Notes under the pieces: generated by a model
Database searches by the model: none
Told to the model about the DNA's origin: nothing
What the model saw: the letters and a program-made list of their open reading frames with translations, nothing else
Program-made: the position numbers and the translations under genes
Shown here: one piece after another, positions 39,115 to 47,479 of the stretch
Layout: each line of letters begins with the position of its first letter
Numbering within the stretch: the stretch's first letter is position 1
Assembly (NCBI GenBank): GCA_024643725.1
Contig: JAHEMJ010000012.1
Location: 290,796 to 354,795, forward strand
Origin: Crocinitomicaceae bacterium
GTDB lineage: Bacteria; Bacteroidota; Bacteroidia; Flavobacteriales_D; Crocinitomicaceae
Direction of reading: 5' to 3'
DNA length: 64,000 bases

Positions 39115-40128
39115 TCACCTCACCTCATACACCAACACCGCGAAATTTCCATCAGGCATTTCAACGACTAAACTAATTTCTCCAAGGTTGTGAGGAATGA
39201 AATTCAAGACATAGGTGTTTTCTTTTTTCTCCAATGGAATCCAGTCTTCGAGTTCATCGATCAGGTGAAAATGTAAGTCCTCAGTGGATTTGATTTCAAA
39301 GGTTATTCGTTCCTTTTGTTTTAAAATGCGCGTTTTTGGCGCAGTGACAATTTGAAAAGAAAGCGGAATGGCATTTGCTACAGGCAAGTTAAATGGCTTT
39401 TTTGTTTTAACTTGTGTCAATAATTCATCTGCAGAAACAAAGCCATATTGTAGGACTTTCGGTTGATAATTTGGCAAACGCTCGAATTCAGATAAACTGA
39501 TGTTTTGCGGTAAAAAGTTCTGATAAGGAATTTCAGCTAAGTGCGTAAACACGGATTGTTTTGGTTCCACATTGAACCATTGCTCATCAAATTTATTAAC
39601 TGACTTTATATGTCCCCGGCTATCTACCGACGCAGCTCCTTGTCCCCAAGTAGCGTCGTAGATTCTCCAAGCTCCATCTATTTTTACTGCATTCCATGCA
39701 TGATTTGTTTCATCGAATGAATCACCTTCATCGTATCCAATTCCTTTCGCATATCCCGTGATTGTTAAGGCTTCGATTCCAGTTTTAATGGCTATTTCTG
39801 TGAATAAATTCGCAAATCCGGCACAGACGGCGCGACGAGTTCTAAGTACATTTTCGGCAGAATTATCACCGAAAACACCGGCGTTGTATCCAGCGTCGTT
39901 GTAGAAGATGTTATCGGTCATCCAAACATATACCGCGCGTGCTTTTTCCAAGTCCGTGCGAGCTGAGCGGTTGATGTAATATGCGATATCCGCAATACTA
40001 TTTTCCGAAGAAGCTGGACAATGACGCATGTAGGCATCAATCACATTGAAGGGAGAACGGATTGTTTGACTTTGTGTTGCATTGACCAAACCTGGAAAAA
40101 CGAACACTAGGAGGAGGAAGTATTTCAT
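39115..40128 (-). CDS. exported transglutaminase-like cysteine protein
   Basis: A 337-aa protein with a signal peptide (MKYFLLLVFVFPGLVNAT). The transglutaminase-like core spans about residues 50-170 with the catalytic triad in place: Cys in TRRAVCAGFANLF, His in ETNHAWNAVKID and Asp in RIYDATWGQG. This is the arrangement of the bacterial transglutaminase/kyphoscoliosis-peptidase-like group, which act as proteases or amidases. The C-terminal half is strand-rich, ending with a Ig-like segment. The ATG at 40128 is chosen for the signal peptide; a TTG at 40191 overlapping the upstream stop is possible. It ends the vWA-led leftward operon. Confidence 0.75.
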   Translation of the reverse strand: MKYFLLLVFVFPGLVNATQSQTIRSPFNVIDAYMRHCPASSENSIADIAYYINRSARTDLEKARAVYVWMTDNIFYNDAGYNAGVFGDNSAENVLRTRRAVCAGFANLFTEIAIKTGIEALTITGYAKGIGYDEGDSFDETNHAWNAVKIDGAWRIYDATWGQGAASVDSRGHIKSVNKFDEQWFNVEPKQSVFTHLAEIPYQNFLPQNISLSEFERLPNYQPKVLQYGFVSADELLTQVKTKKPFNLPVANAIPLSFQIVTAPKTRILKQKERITFEIKSTEDLHFHLIDELEDWIPLEKKENTYVLNFIPHNLGEISLVVEMPDGNFAVLVYEVR

Positions 40129-40187
40129 GAGCGTTTTTATTAGGATAATGAAAAACTGACGATTGGTAACACAAGCGGCGGAGATTC

Positions 40188-40847
40188 TCAATTTTGCGTA
40201 TTGTTTTCCTGTCGAGACTTCAGGTTGTTCACGAGCTCACCGATGATAACGGCTGGTTCTTCACCTTCTGTTAAGTACCTTTCAAAAGCCCAATATACAT
40301 CTTTCGAAATGTGAAAATGTCGGCCAATGTGTTCGTGTATTTTCCCTGGTGAAGTTGCATATAATTCAAGCTCATTTTGATAACTGAAATAAACGGTTTG
40401 ATCGTTTACATCAATTTTAACTTTCCCAAAATTCAATAGGTTATTGAAATGCGCTGCCAATACAAAGAGATCAGTTGTGTGTTCTTGTGGATACGAATTC
40501 AAAACACAAACGTTAAAATGTAATTCTTCATCACTTAGAAAATAGCGGTAAGGAACAGTCAAGTTCTCTGAAAGGGAAAATTGGGTATCCACATAATTCT
40601 CGGATTCAAATATGCCATATCTCCAATTGTTTCTCCTATGAAGGCTAATTAATTCATTCCAAACAAAGCCTTTTGCATTGTCCTCATTTCGAAAGATATT
40701 TTCTTTACGCTCCGGTACTTGAAACGAAGGCCTTTGTCTTTCCTCCAACTTTGTTTCAGTCGATTTGGGATACCAATTATCTCTCACGCGCTTAATCAAG
40801 GCCAATAGGCCTAGCAGGGTGAGAAGTGCAAAAAATCCGTTTTCCAT
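40188..40847 (-). CDS. membrane-anchored YbjN-like protein
   Basis: A 219-aa protein with one N-terminal membrane segment (GFFALLTLLGLLALIKRV). The soluble part from about residue 90 resembles the YbjN/secretion-chaperone-like fold: YRYFLSDEELHFNVCVLN, LFVLAAHFNNLLNFGKVKID, TVYFSYQNELELYATSPG. YbjN-like domains are thought to bind proteins; no catalytic residues are visible. It lies 10 nt downstream of the 382-aa Cys-rich gene in the same transcript. The domain call is tentative. Confidence 0.5.
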   Translation of the reverse strand: MENGFFALLTLLGLLALIKRVRDNWYPKSTETKLEERQRPSFQVPERKENIFRNEDNAKGFVWNELISLHRRNNWRYGIFESENYVDTQFSLSENLTVPYRYFLSDEELHFNVCVLNSYPQEHTTDLFVLAAHFNNLLNFGKVKIDVNDQTVYFSYQNELELYATSPGKIHEHIGRHFHISKDVYWAFERYLTEGEEPAVIIGELVNNLKSRQENNTQN

Positions 40848-40857
40848 GATTTTGATT

Positions 40858-42006
40858 TTATTGAATAAATTTTATTAACTCACGATTCAAACGTATTTTG
40901 TGCGTTCCTTCCGGAGTAGCCATGATGCTGTAATCTTCGAATTGTTGTTCGCCAACGGACTGACGAAACTTTGTACGAATGCGCGCCATCACTTCGTTCA
41001 TGTTGTTGTCGGTGACATCCGTCAGACGTGAAATGGCTTCATCGATCAAATCGTTGGAAGGTTGCTGACTAAACATCGCGTAATACGACCTTATTTCCAC
41101 TTTGTGATCCACTAAATGACTGCGCATAATTCCCTCTGGATGATTGAGATAAAGCAGGTAAAGCGCGCGTTCCTTTGGGTTTAAGTTGATCTCCAAGTCG
41201 CCTAAATCCGTGAGGAAAATCCGCTTACTTAAGCCCCTGATTTCCATTCTGCTATTTTCCATTAACAAAGTGGAGCGCTGACGAAACAATAAATTTTCAC
41301 GGATACCATCCATTATGGTAAATAATTGACGGGCTTGACTTCGATTCACATCCCGATTGGTGAGGATGTTCATGCAGTCATGGCAAAGGTCACCCGTACG
41401 CATTTTTAAAATGATTTGGGACTTGTCGATACAGAAATCCATCATGCAACCGCGTGGTGCTTTGTGCAATGCGTTGAGCGTTTCAATCTGACCTGGAAAC
41501 ATCATGCTTCGTAAAATCCACGCAGTGACCTCATAAGCAATTGGAAAACGACTGTCTAAATCATTGCCAAAGAAATATCCCCAATGGTTGGTTTGAATGA
41601 AATAATTCTTCAACGATTCATCATAACTTCCGAACCAATTGTGTTCATTGGATTGATCTGTCAATAACATCACATGGTCATCTTTCGGAATCTTGTTTTC
41701 CTTTCGAAAATCGGTGCAAATTCCAAATAATTGCTTCCAAGTGTAAACTTTTTCTTCAAGCGGAAAGCTATAACTTAAGGAATCATCTATCTCGCTTACA
41801 TTTAAATGATGTGATTCAAATCGAGGCATCTCTTTCTTTTCAAATTCACTTGAATCTTCAAAGGTTTTTATGTTGTCTGGATCGGGAAGAAAAATGGGCT
41901 CAGAAGGTATAAATTCAATGCTTCCTCGGTGTTTACGAAGCAAGTTGATGACATTATTGAAATCCTCCAAGGGATAACCTGATGCTCTAATGAGGTGTAC
42001 CTTCAT
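40858..42006 (-). CDS. Cys-rich putative metal-binding protein with C-terminal winged-helix-like region
   Basis: A 382-aa protein. The middle region reads like a degenerate metallopeptidase or metal-binding domain: DDHVMLLTDQSNEHNWFGSY, FPIAYEVTAWILRSMMF, then GCMMDFCIDK and RTGDLCHDCMNI with four conserved-looking cysteines. The C-terminal 110 residues (LNPKERALYLLYLNHPEGI, MNEVMARIRTKFRQSVGE, HKIRLNRELI) look like a winged-helix-like module. I recall related proteins in Bacteroidota but no function. It lies 11 nt after the vWA gene, so probably part of the same complex or pathway. Confidence 0.5.
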   Translation of the reverse strand: MKVHLIRASGYPLEDFNNVINLLRKHRGSIEFIPSEPIFLPDPDNIKTFEDSSEFEKKEMPRFESHHLNVSEIDDSLSYSFPLEEKVYTWKQLFGICTDFRKENKIPKDDHVMLLTDQSNEHNWFGSYDESLKNYFIQTNHWGYFFGNDLDSRFPIAYEVTAWILRSMMFPGQIETLNALHKAPRGCMMDFCIDKSQIILKMRTGDLCHDCMNILTNRDVNRSQARQLFTIMDGIRENLLFRQRSTLLMENSRMEIRGLSKRIFLTDLGDLEINLNPKERALYLLYLNHPEGIMRSHLVDHKVEIRSYYAMFSQQPSNDLIDEAISRLTDVTDNNMNEVMARIRTKFRQSVGEQQFEDYSIMATPEGTHKIRLNRELIKFIQ

Positions 42007-42017
42007 AGCCTTGTTTT

Positions 42018-42686
42018 TTACTTTGATTCTTTGTTTCTACGGTCCTTATTGCTGAAAATATCAAAAATATCGCGCTTCAAATTCCCTTTCGATTTTTCAC
42101 TCGCATAGGCTACGATTGAATCACTTACGTCATCCATGAATCCTGCATACGAAGATTTACTGAAGTTCATCACGTTTTCCTTTCGAATATTAAGCATATG
42201 TGAGGTGTGAATCGCATCAAAGTCCGCGCCAAGGAAACTAAATGTCCATTTTCCGGTTTCGTCTAAGTCCTTGATTAAGTGCGCCACATCATGGTAGGAG
42301 TACATTCTAGACGCATTTTCGTGTCCGTCAGTAATGATGATGAGCACAACTGACATTTTGTCCTCCGTGATGTCTTGACCAAAGCGTTGCTTGATGCTGT
42401 AAATCGATTTTCCAATCGCATCGAGAAGAGCAGTTGTTCCATTTGGAACATAGGTTTCGACGGATAATTCTTGAATCTGTCCGACATCGCTATGTTGGAT
42501 GCGATCGATCACGTCGTAGTTAAAAAAGGTTAGCGAACACAGATACGATTGATCCACATGTGTTTGCTTGAGCTCTTGAATGGTTTTCAATTGTGTATTA
42601 AATCCTGCGATTGTCTGGGACTCCATGCCTGACATCGATCCACTTTGGTCAACGATAAAGTGGTAAAGCGTTGTTTTGTTTTTCAT
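42018..42686 (-). CDS. von Willebrand factor A domain protein
   Basis: A 222-aa single-domain vWA protein. The metal-ion-dependent adhesion site is intact: DQSGS at residues 13-17 (DxSxS), with T in NGTTALLDAIGKSIY and the D of IITDGHENASRM. The chosen ATG at 42686 starts six residues before the first strand; the frame upstream to 42812 has no domain sequence. Such cytoplasmic vWA proteins assemble partners via metal, often beside AAA ATPases, here beside Cys-rich and YbjN-like proteins. A 150-bp intergenic region separates it from the divergent HDAC gene. Confidence 0.85.
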   Translation of the reverse strand: MKNKTTLYHFIVDQSGSMSGMESQTIAGFNTQLKTIQELKQTHVDQSYLCSLTFFNYDVIDRIQHSDVGQIQELSVETYVPNGTTALLDAIGKSIYSIKQRFGQDITEDKMSVVLIIITDGHENASRMYSYHDVAHLIKDLDETGKWTFSFLGADFDAIHTSHMLNIRKENVMNFSKSSYAGFMDDVSDSIVAYASEKSKGNLKRDIFDIFSNKDRRNKESK

Positions 42687-42836
42687 AACTGTTGTTTTAA
42701 ATTGTTTGACAAATATTTCTTCTTTTTTCACCTCTTTCCTCATTTCTGCAAGCTTGCAAGGAAGCTGTTTTATCCTCGTTATTGACGGAATTTTGCAGTC
42801 GATTTCATTCATTATTTCACTAATACCACCTCGCCA

Positions 42837-43826
42837 ATGAAAAAAAGAAGCAAGCGTATTTTAACCTTCTACACGGACCAGCAAGTATGTTTCGAAAACA
42901 TCCAAACGGCATCCATTTCCAAATCACCACTAAAACCTTATTTACTCATGCAGCGAATGAAAAAGAAAGGACTCTCCAACGCATTTCGCTTACAATCAAA
43001 TTTTCAGCCTTTCACCAAAGCGGACTTTGAATTAGCACACACGGAAACCTATGTGCACAATGTCTTTCATGGTGTAGGAAATTATCGGTCTAATTCCCTG
43101 CCATGGTCCAAAAATTTAGTTCACAGCATTGGATACACAAACGCCTCCTTGTACGAAGCGAAAAAACACGCAATTCTTCATCCGCAGACGGTTTGTTTTG
43201 CTCCTGTGTCTGGAATGCACCATGCACAACCAGAGCGTGGATGTGGATTTTGCACCTTCTCCGGACAAGTTATTTCCGCCATCAAACTCTACGAAGCGTT
43301 CGGTGCAAGTGGCGCCTATTTTGATCTCGACGGACACTTTGGAAACAGCATTGAAGATTCGCGTTGGTTCAATCCATCGATTAATCTCGCTATTCCAAAA
43401 GGATGCAACATCAATCCGACCGGCACCAATGAATCCTATATAGCCTCCTTTCAAAATGGTTTAAACCATGTAGGTGAACTCATTAAAGCAGGCAAGATCC
43501 ATTATGTAGTCTTTGCGCATGGAGCAGATTCACACGAGGACGATGACATCGGCGGTGGATGCGATACCAAACACTGGCTTCAATGTGCACAACTTTTCTC
43601 CGATTGGGTGAATGCGATTTCCGCTGAAATCGCGAAGCCGTTGCCTGTCACGCTGGCTTTGTTCGGTGGATATCGCTCGGATAATTACGATGCCGTTCTG
43701 GACCTCCACCTAAAATCCCTTCTGACCTGTTCACGCATCATTTGTGAAAATCCACAGCGCGAAGCGCTCTTCATTCCAAAGAAAACCTACTCGCGTCCGA
43801 GTTGGTTAGAAGATGAAGTGGCTTAA
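42837..43826 (+). CDS. histone deacetylase/acetoin-utilisation superfamily enzyme
   Basis: A 329-aa zinc-dependent deacetylase-fold protein (arginase/HDAC superfamily). Key residues: tandem His H128-H129 in GMHHAQPERGCGFCTFSG, metal ligands in FDLDGHFGN (D163, D165, H167) and the second Asp in FAHGADSHEDDDIGGG near 228-230. All catalytic residues look present. Bacterial relatives deacetylate acetylpolyamines or acetyl-CoA synthetase; substrate is unknown here. It diverges from the vWA gene and its last codons overlap the 235-aa zinc-ribbon gene by 4 nt, being the only rightward gene in this cluster. Confidence 0.85.
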   Translation: MKKRSKRILTFYTDQQVCFENIQTASISKSPLKPYLLMQRMKKKGLSNAFRLQSNFQPFTKADFELAHTETYVHNVFHGVGNYRSNSLPWSKNLVHSIGYTNASLYEAKKHAILHPQTVCFAPVSGMHHAQPERGCGFCTFSGQVISAIKLYEAFGASGAYFDLDGHFGNSIEDSRWFNPSINLAIPKGCNINPTGTNESYIASFQNGLNHVGELIKAGKIHYVVFAHGADSHEDDDIGGGCDTKHWLQCAQLFSDWVNAISAEIAKPLPVTLALFGGYRSDNYDAVLDLHLKSLLTCSRIICENPQREALFIPKKTYSRPSWLEDEVA

Positions 43827-44530
43827 GGAACATCCAACACAAAGACTTCTCGATTTCCTTCTTCGCAGCGCAACCTCATTTTCTGGACAATCGGATCCCA
43901 TAAAGGGTCATTCAGGTAAGGAGCGAGCATGGTCAAACTACGTTCAAATCTTCCGGCGAAGCGATGAAGTTCGGCATGGAATAGCTTTCCGTCTTCTCCA
44001 TCCGCATCTTCCTCCAGTAATGTTAACAAGGCATCAATGTTTTGAACGTGAGCTAAGTCCTCATTTAGCTGTTCACGTGTTAACGTACCGTCCTTCAATT
44101 GTTTGTGGTAGGCCCACAATAGTTGATAGCGCAAATACAGTTCGTCTTCTTCGTTTCGCTGAACCTTCATGAACAGTGCGTCTTTGATGCTTTCAAGGTC
44201 TAATTCAAGCGCTGGATCAATTGCGAGTTGGTCTCCAAAAGCTGGATTTTTCTTTTCATCCTGAACTTCCTGAATATGATCTACGTCAATATAGAAAAAT
44301 ACTGGTTGCGGCATAATCGCTCCTTCGACTTTCGTTGTTTCGTCTAGCCAAAAGGTGCAGTCGCAACGCACACATTTGGTAATGCGAGGGTACGAAGGTA
44401 GCATTGGCGCTTCGATGCGTAAGTCGGAATAACGGGTTGCGCCGAAGCTGTTGCCGCTCATAATGCTGCGTTTTGAAACGCGGAATTGGCAATCTGGACA
44501 AGCGTAAACATAGGTAGGTCCTGGAATCAT
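43823..44530 (-). CDS. zinc-ribbon-like protein
   Basis: A 235-aa protein. The N-terminal about 60 residues have two CxxC knuckles, CPDC (residues about 11-14) and CVRCDC (about 54-59), as in a zinc ribbon. The remaining helical part (DLESIKDALFMKVQRNEEDE, YLRYQLLWAYHKQLKDG) may be a repeat-like scaffold. No enzyme motif. It is the fourth gene of the leftward set behind the sigma-54-type promoter at 45.9 kb and overlaps the convergent HDAC gene. Confidence 0.6.
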   Translation of the reverse strand: MIPGPTYVYACPDCQFRVSKRSIMSGNSFGATRYSDLRIEAPMLPSYPRITKCVRCDCTFWLDETTKVEGAIMPQPVFFYIDVDHIQEVQDEKKNPAFGDQLAIDPALELDLESIKDALFMKVQRNEEDELYLRYQLLWAYHKQLKDGTLTREQLNEDLAHVQNIDALLTLLEEDADGEDGKLFHAELHRFAGRFERSLTMLAPYLNDPLWDPIVQKMRLRCEEGNREVFVLDVP

Positions 44531-44557
44531 TTACAAGTTATTATGGGATGAATAAAA

Positions 44558-45001
44558 TTAAAATAAATTAAAACTTCTGAAAGTGGGATCGATGTACACT
44601 CTTTTCGTGAGGTGTCTAAACTTGAATTGTGTTTTGAAATTCGAGCATTCGAACAAATCGGTGATTTCACCCTTGTCGAGGTCGAAGAGTAGGTTCATGT
44701 AGCGTTTGCTGTTGTTTCCAATAAACAAATACCCTGTTTTTTCCTTGTAGCAATCTCCACAGCGTCCTTCGACGGCGTTGAGAAAGGTATCGCCGTTGGA
44801 CTTAAAATCCTCCATGACGCGTTCGAGTTTCAAGAGAAATTCGTTTCGGTGAAAATCCTGATAGGTGATTTTGTCGTCGAGTAAGGTGTACAGCATATCG
44901 ATGTCCATGCTTTGAATAAAATAGCGTACAGCATCCGCGAGGCTGCGTAGGGGTGGATAGGATTGTTGTTCCTGGGGAATTGTTTTTTGTTCCTTCATCA
45001 T
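44558..45001 (-). CDS. NTF2-like protein of the sigma-54 cluster (147 aa)
   Basis: A 147-aa protein. The region SLADAVRYFIQSMDIDMLYT and DKITYQDFHRNEFLLKLERV resembles an NTF2-like (SnoaL) fold, and its ELL/LLDD..F...KF pattern parallels the 155-aa gene at 45393. A CGDCYKEKTG segment gives a potential metal or redox site. Start: ATG at 45001, overlapping the upstream stop (ATGATGA); the next ATG is one codon later. Likely translationally coupled with its upstream neighbour. Confidence 0.5.
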   Translation of the reverse strand: MMKEQKTIPQEQQSYPPLRSLADAVRYFIQSMDIDMLYTLLDDKITYQDFHRNEFLLKLERVMEDFKSNGDTFLNAVEGRCGDCYKEKTGYLFIGNNSKRYMNLLFDLDKGEITDLFECSNFKTQFKFRHLTKRVYIDPTFRSFNLF

Positions 45002-45387
45002 GTTGTTTTTCGATAGGAGGCATAGGAGAATGCCATCCATTGGTTTAGTTTCTGTGGTTTTGTTGATAGGATTTCGCCGATATCACGTTGACCTTTATTT
45101 CCGAGTTTTCCCCAAAGAAAATGTTCTGTGTTCTGCACGATCGGTTCGACACGTCCGGTTGATTCCATGGAAATGTTTTTCTTGAAGTGATTCATATTCA
45201 GTGTGTAGATTTCGCCAATCACATAACTTGATTCTTTAAACACGGAACGATCAATGGTGACGCAGATCCATTTGTTTGGAATGTGGAGCACTTTTAAAAT
45301 ATAATCGAAATGTCCGTTTTGAAGTAAGTGTTTGTCCTTTGGGGAATCTTCATCCACCATGTAAACAAGTTGAGCCTGTAGTTTCAT
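44998..45387 (-). CDS. unknown protein of the sigma-54 cluster (129 aa)
   Basis: A 129-aa protein beginning MKLQAQLVYMVDEDSPKDKH. It has a strand-rich middle (YILKVLHIPNKWICVTIDRS, YVIGEIYTLNMNHFKK) and no recognised motif. It sits 5 nt after the 155-aa gene and overlaps the 147-aa gene by 4 nt, so all three should be co-translated. No function can be assigned. Confidence 0.5.
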   Translation of the reverse strand: MKLQAQLVYMVDEDSPKDKHLLQNGHFDYILKVLHIPNKWICVTIDRSVFKESSYVIGEIYTLNMNHFKKNISMESTGRVEPIVQNTEHFLWGKLGNKGQRDIGEILSTKPQKLNQWMAFSYASYRKTT

Positions 45388-45392
45388 TTGCC

Positions 45393-45860
45393 TTAGTTTT
45401 GAAGGATGAAGGATTCGATGCTTTTTACTACTCTTTTCGGAAAGCGCAAACCAATGATTTTTCCGTTGTGAAAGCGAAAGGCAAGTCTGACCACCAATTC
45501 CTTGAATTCCTTGCGCGGTGGATCACCAAATTCGAACTTGTCTACATCGGGAAAACTGAAGGGGTCCGCTTCCATGAAACGAAATTCAATGACATGCTCA
45601 CCAGGAAATTCATCCAAGCTATAACCATCTTTAAACTCAGGCCAAAGTCGCTTCCCGATGTTATGCTCAGTAAATAAAAACTTGTGGAAATGTGCCAAGG
45701 CTCGTTTCTTATTCATGCGGTTAAAAAAGACCCCTTTATTATCCATGAGTTCTTCCATCTGCTCAAAATTCCCAGCTAAAAAGGAATAGCGAAATTGATT
45801 TAAGGCGTACTCATTTTTTTTCTTCTCTTCGGTGGTGATTTTTGAGATTTGTTGCAGCAT
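45393..45860 (-). CDS. NTF2-like protein, first gene behind the sigma-54-type promoter
   Basis: A 155-aa protein with the pattern of an NTF2-like fold: NQFRYSFLAGNFEQMEELMD, MNKKRALAHFHKFLFTEHN, VVRLAFRFHNGKIIGLRFP. The hydrophobic pocket strands are visible but no catalytic residue is evident. Related, in pattern, to the 147-aa gene two positions downstream, so probably a duplicated module. The ATG at 45860 lies about 36 nt downstream of a sigma-54-type promoter element, placing it first in the leftward operon. Confidence 0.52.
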   Translation of the reverse strand: MLQQISKITTEEKKKNEYALNQFRYSFLAGNFEQMEELMDNKGVFFNRMNKKRALAHFHKFLFTEHNIGKRLWPEFKDGYSLDEFPGEHVIEFRFMEADPFSFPDVDKFEFGDPPRKEFKELVVRLAFRFHNGKIIGLRFPKRVVKSIESFILQN

Positions 45861-45895
45861 AGCAGGAAAGATTTTTGTTGGTTGTGCTTGCTGTA

Positions 45896-45912
45896 GTCAA
45901 AGGATATGCCAA
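45896..45912 (-). promoter_or_regulatory. sigma-54-type promoter (-24/-12)
   Basis: On the minus strand TTGGCATATCCTTTGAC fits the sigma-54 consensus TTGGCACG-N4-TTGCW: TTGGCA at -24 and TTG at -12 with exact spacing; the -12 GC is GA. It lies 36 nt upstream of the ATG at 45860. A gene for a sigma-54 activator lies at 51729-53165. Confidence 0.6.
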
Positions 45913-46264
45913 GTTTTTAAAGTCAATAAAAACGAGAAAAAACCGTAAAAAGAATGTCAAAAAATGAAAAGGGTGTCAAAAAAAAATATAAAACTATTTT
46001 TACAAAGTCAAGCTAGTTGAACTTATTTCGTTTGGCATCTCATTTGAAAGAGGTGGTCTAAGTTTTACTTGAAAAGTTGAAACATATTTGCCTGCATTTG
46101 ATGAATTAAAGAAGGATTTATCTCAATTGGTTTGGCCAAGTTTTCATTTTAATAAATGAAAACAGCTAAAAAAATTGAAATTATTTTAATGATGTCCTAG
46201 CCTAGTATCTGTTTAGTTTTTAACAAATAAATAGATGAAATATAGAATAAATGATGTAATATAA
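45913..46264. other. A+T-rich divergent intergenic region
   Basis: About 350 bp between the sigma-54 promoter and the rightward cluster. It contains long A and T runs (several AAAA/TTTT tracts), suitable for IHF-type bending or activator binding sites upstream of the sigma-54 promoter, but I find no clear palindrome or open frame. Confidence 0.4.
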
Positions 46265-46305
46265 TTTTGGCTGTAAACTTTTTTGTGTATATTATTGTAG
46301 CCAAA
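46265..46305 (+). promoter_or_regulatory. promoter inside an inverted repeat upstream of the 46.3-51.7 kb cluster
   Basis: TTTTG (46265-46269), 20-nt spacer, then TATTATTG (46290-46297; TAnnATTG, one mismatch). The region is bracketed by the inverted repeat TTTGGCT (46266-46272) and AGCCAAA (46299-46305), so a dimeric repressor could cover both promoter boxes. The start of the 33-aa gene follows 10 nt later. Confidence 0.4.
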
Positions 46306-46315
46306 CTTATTAAAC

Positions 46316-46417
46316 ATGGCAACAAAAAAAGTAAAAATTTCTAAGTACTCTTTCAAGTACATTAAAGTTTCAAAGGTTAAACAAGGTCGAATTCCATCCT
46401 CAAAAAAAAAGAACTAA
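46316..46417 (+). CDS. 33-aa basic leader peptide
   Basis: ATG to TAA encodes MATKKVKISKYSFKYIK and then VSKVKQGRIPSSKKKN: 33 residues, with 12 Lys and 1 Arg and no acidic residue. It ends 12 nt before the next ATG and follows a promoter-like element, so it looks like the first gene of the rightward operon. Possible roles: a small nucleic-acid-binding peptide or a translated leader. The composition argues against chance, although the A-rich DNA favours Lys codons. Confidence 0.42.
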   Translation: MATKKVKISKYSFKYIKVSKVKQGRIPSSKKKN

Positions 46418-46429
46418 TAAAATAAGAAG

Positions 46430-47479
46430 ATGAAAGTTTCAGGAAGTATTTATTTTTTGCGTGAACGCGATTTCATTACAGCACAGGTGAGCCCATACGT
46501 TAAAATAGGGTTGGTTAGAAAGGATAAACCAACTGAAAAAAGGATTTTAGAACATCAAACGGGTAATCCTCGTGAAATATTTGATTTTCAGTCAATCGAA
46601 GCGAGTTTTGTCGAGGATTTAGAAACAAGATTACATTATATGTACGGTGAGTATTGGATTACCGGAGAGTGGTTCAAGTTGAATGATGAAAAATTAAAAA
46701 GCGTGATTGAAACGGCTCAAAATTACGCGGCATATCAAAAACAGTTGACACCTTTTATTGAAGATGTAGAAAAGATGAGTTCATTGATTGCTGATGAAAA
46801 TTTGATTGAAGCAAATGGCGAAATGAAAGATATATGGGAAGAATTGATTGCTGTGAAAAGCGAATTGATTAGAGAACAAGCCATTCAAACTATTGCAGAA
46901 TTGAAATTACGTATATTGTTAGGAGTAAATAAGGGAATTGATGGGATTGTGGAGGTCCAAGTGAGTAAACCATCAGCAACCTTTAATAAGTCGGAATTTA
47001 TAAAAGATTCAATTTATTCAGATTATTCGGAAAGATACATGAAAGAAATTCCATCTAAACAATCAAGTTCTTTTCTTTTAAAAAATAATCCAACTTTGAA
47101 GAAAGTAGATCCAGATTTGGATTCCCTTGTGAAAAATTTAAAAACACCAAAGTTGACTGTTGAGGATTTAACTGAGAACGTGCTAAATAGAACAACTGAA
47201 ATGGAAGAATTGCATTTAGTGATGATTGTACAAGCTTCAAAATTGAGTGTCTTAGAATGGAAGATTTTTGAATTGGAAACAAAACTGAAATGGCATACTG
47301 GTTCGGCTATGGGGATTGATGGAATATCAACTTGGAAACGTGAATTGAAACCAGCAAGTTTAGATTTTGACGCTGCCCGATTTAAAGAGGATTACCCAGA
47401 AATTGCGGAAAAATTTTACGTGACACCGACTCCAACGATTAAACATCCATTTGCGAAATTTAGATCTTATCCACACTGA
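46430..47479 (+). CDS. T5orf172/MUG113-like GIY-YIG domain protein
   Basis: A 349-aa protein. Residues about 4-90 fit the T5orf172/MUG113 branch of the GIY-YIG nuclease superfamily: GSIYFLRERD, YVKIGLVRKD, KRILEHQTGNPREIF, LETRLHYMYGEY and TGEWFKLN (putative catalytic Glu in the last). The rest, residues about 95-349, is mostly helical with long charged helices (MEELHLVMIVQASKLSVLEW) and no known domain. Family members cut DNA or are inactive DNA-binding versions. Its stop overlaps the next start (TGATG), so they are translationally coupled. Confidence 0.7.
   Translation: MKVSGSIYFLRERDFITAQVSPYVKIGLVRKDKPTEKRILEHQTGNPREIFDFQSIEASFVEDLETRLHYMYGEYWITGEWFKLNDEKLKSVIETAQNYAAYQKQLTPFIEDVEKMSSLIADENLIEANGEMKDIWEELIAVKSELIREQAIQTIAELKLRILLGVNKGIDGIVEVQVSKPSATFNKSEFIKDSIYSDYSERYMKEIPSKQSSSFLLKNNPTLKKVDPDLDSLVKNLKTPKLTVEDLTENVLNRTTEMEELHLVMIVQASKLSVLEWKIFELETKLKWHTGSAMGIDGISTWKRELKPASLDFDAARFKEDYPEIAEKFYVTPTPTIKHPFAKFRSYPH

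Noticed and set aside
42687..42836. Second sigma-54 promoter in the vWA/HDAC intergenic region
   Set aside because: A TTTTGCAG exists (rightward) but the -24 GG is wrong or out of spacing, and no better match on the other strand was found.
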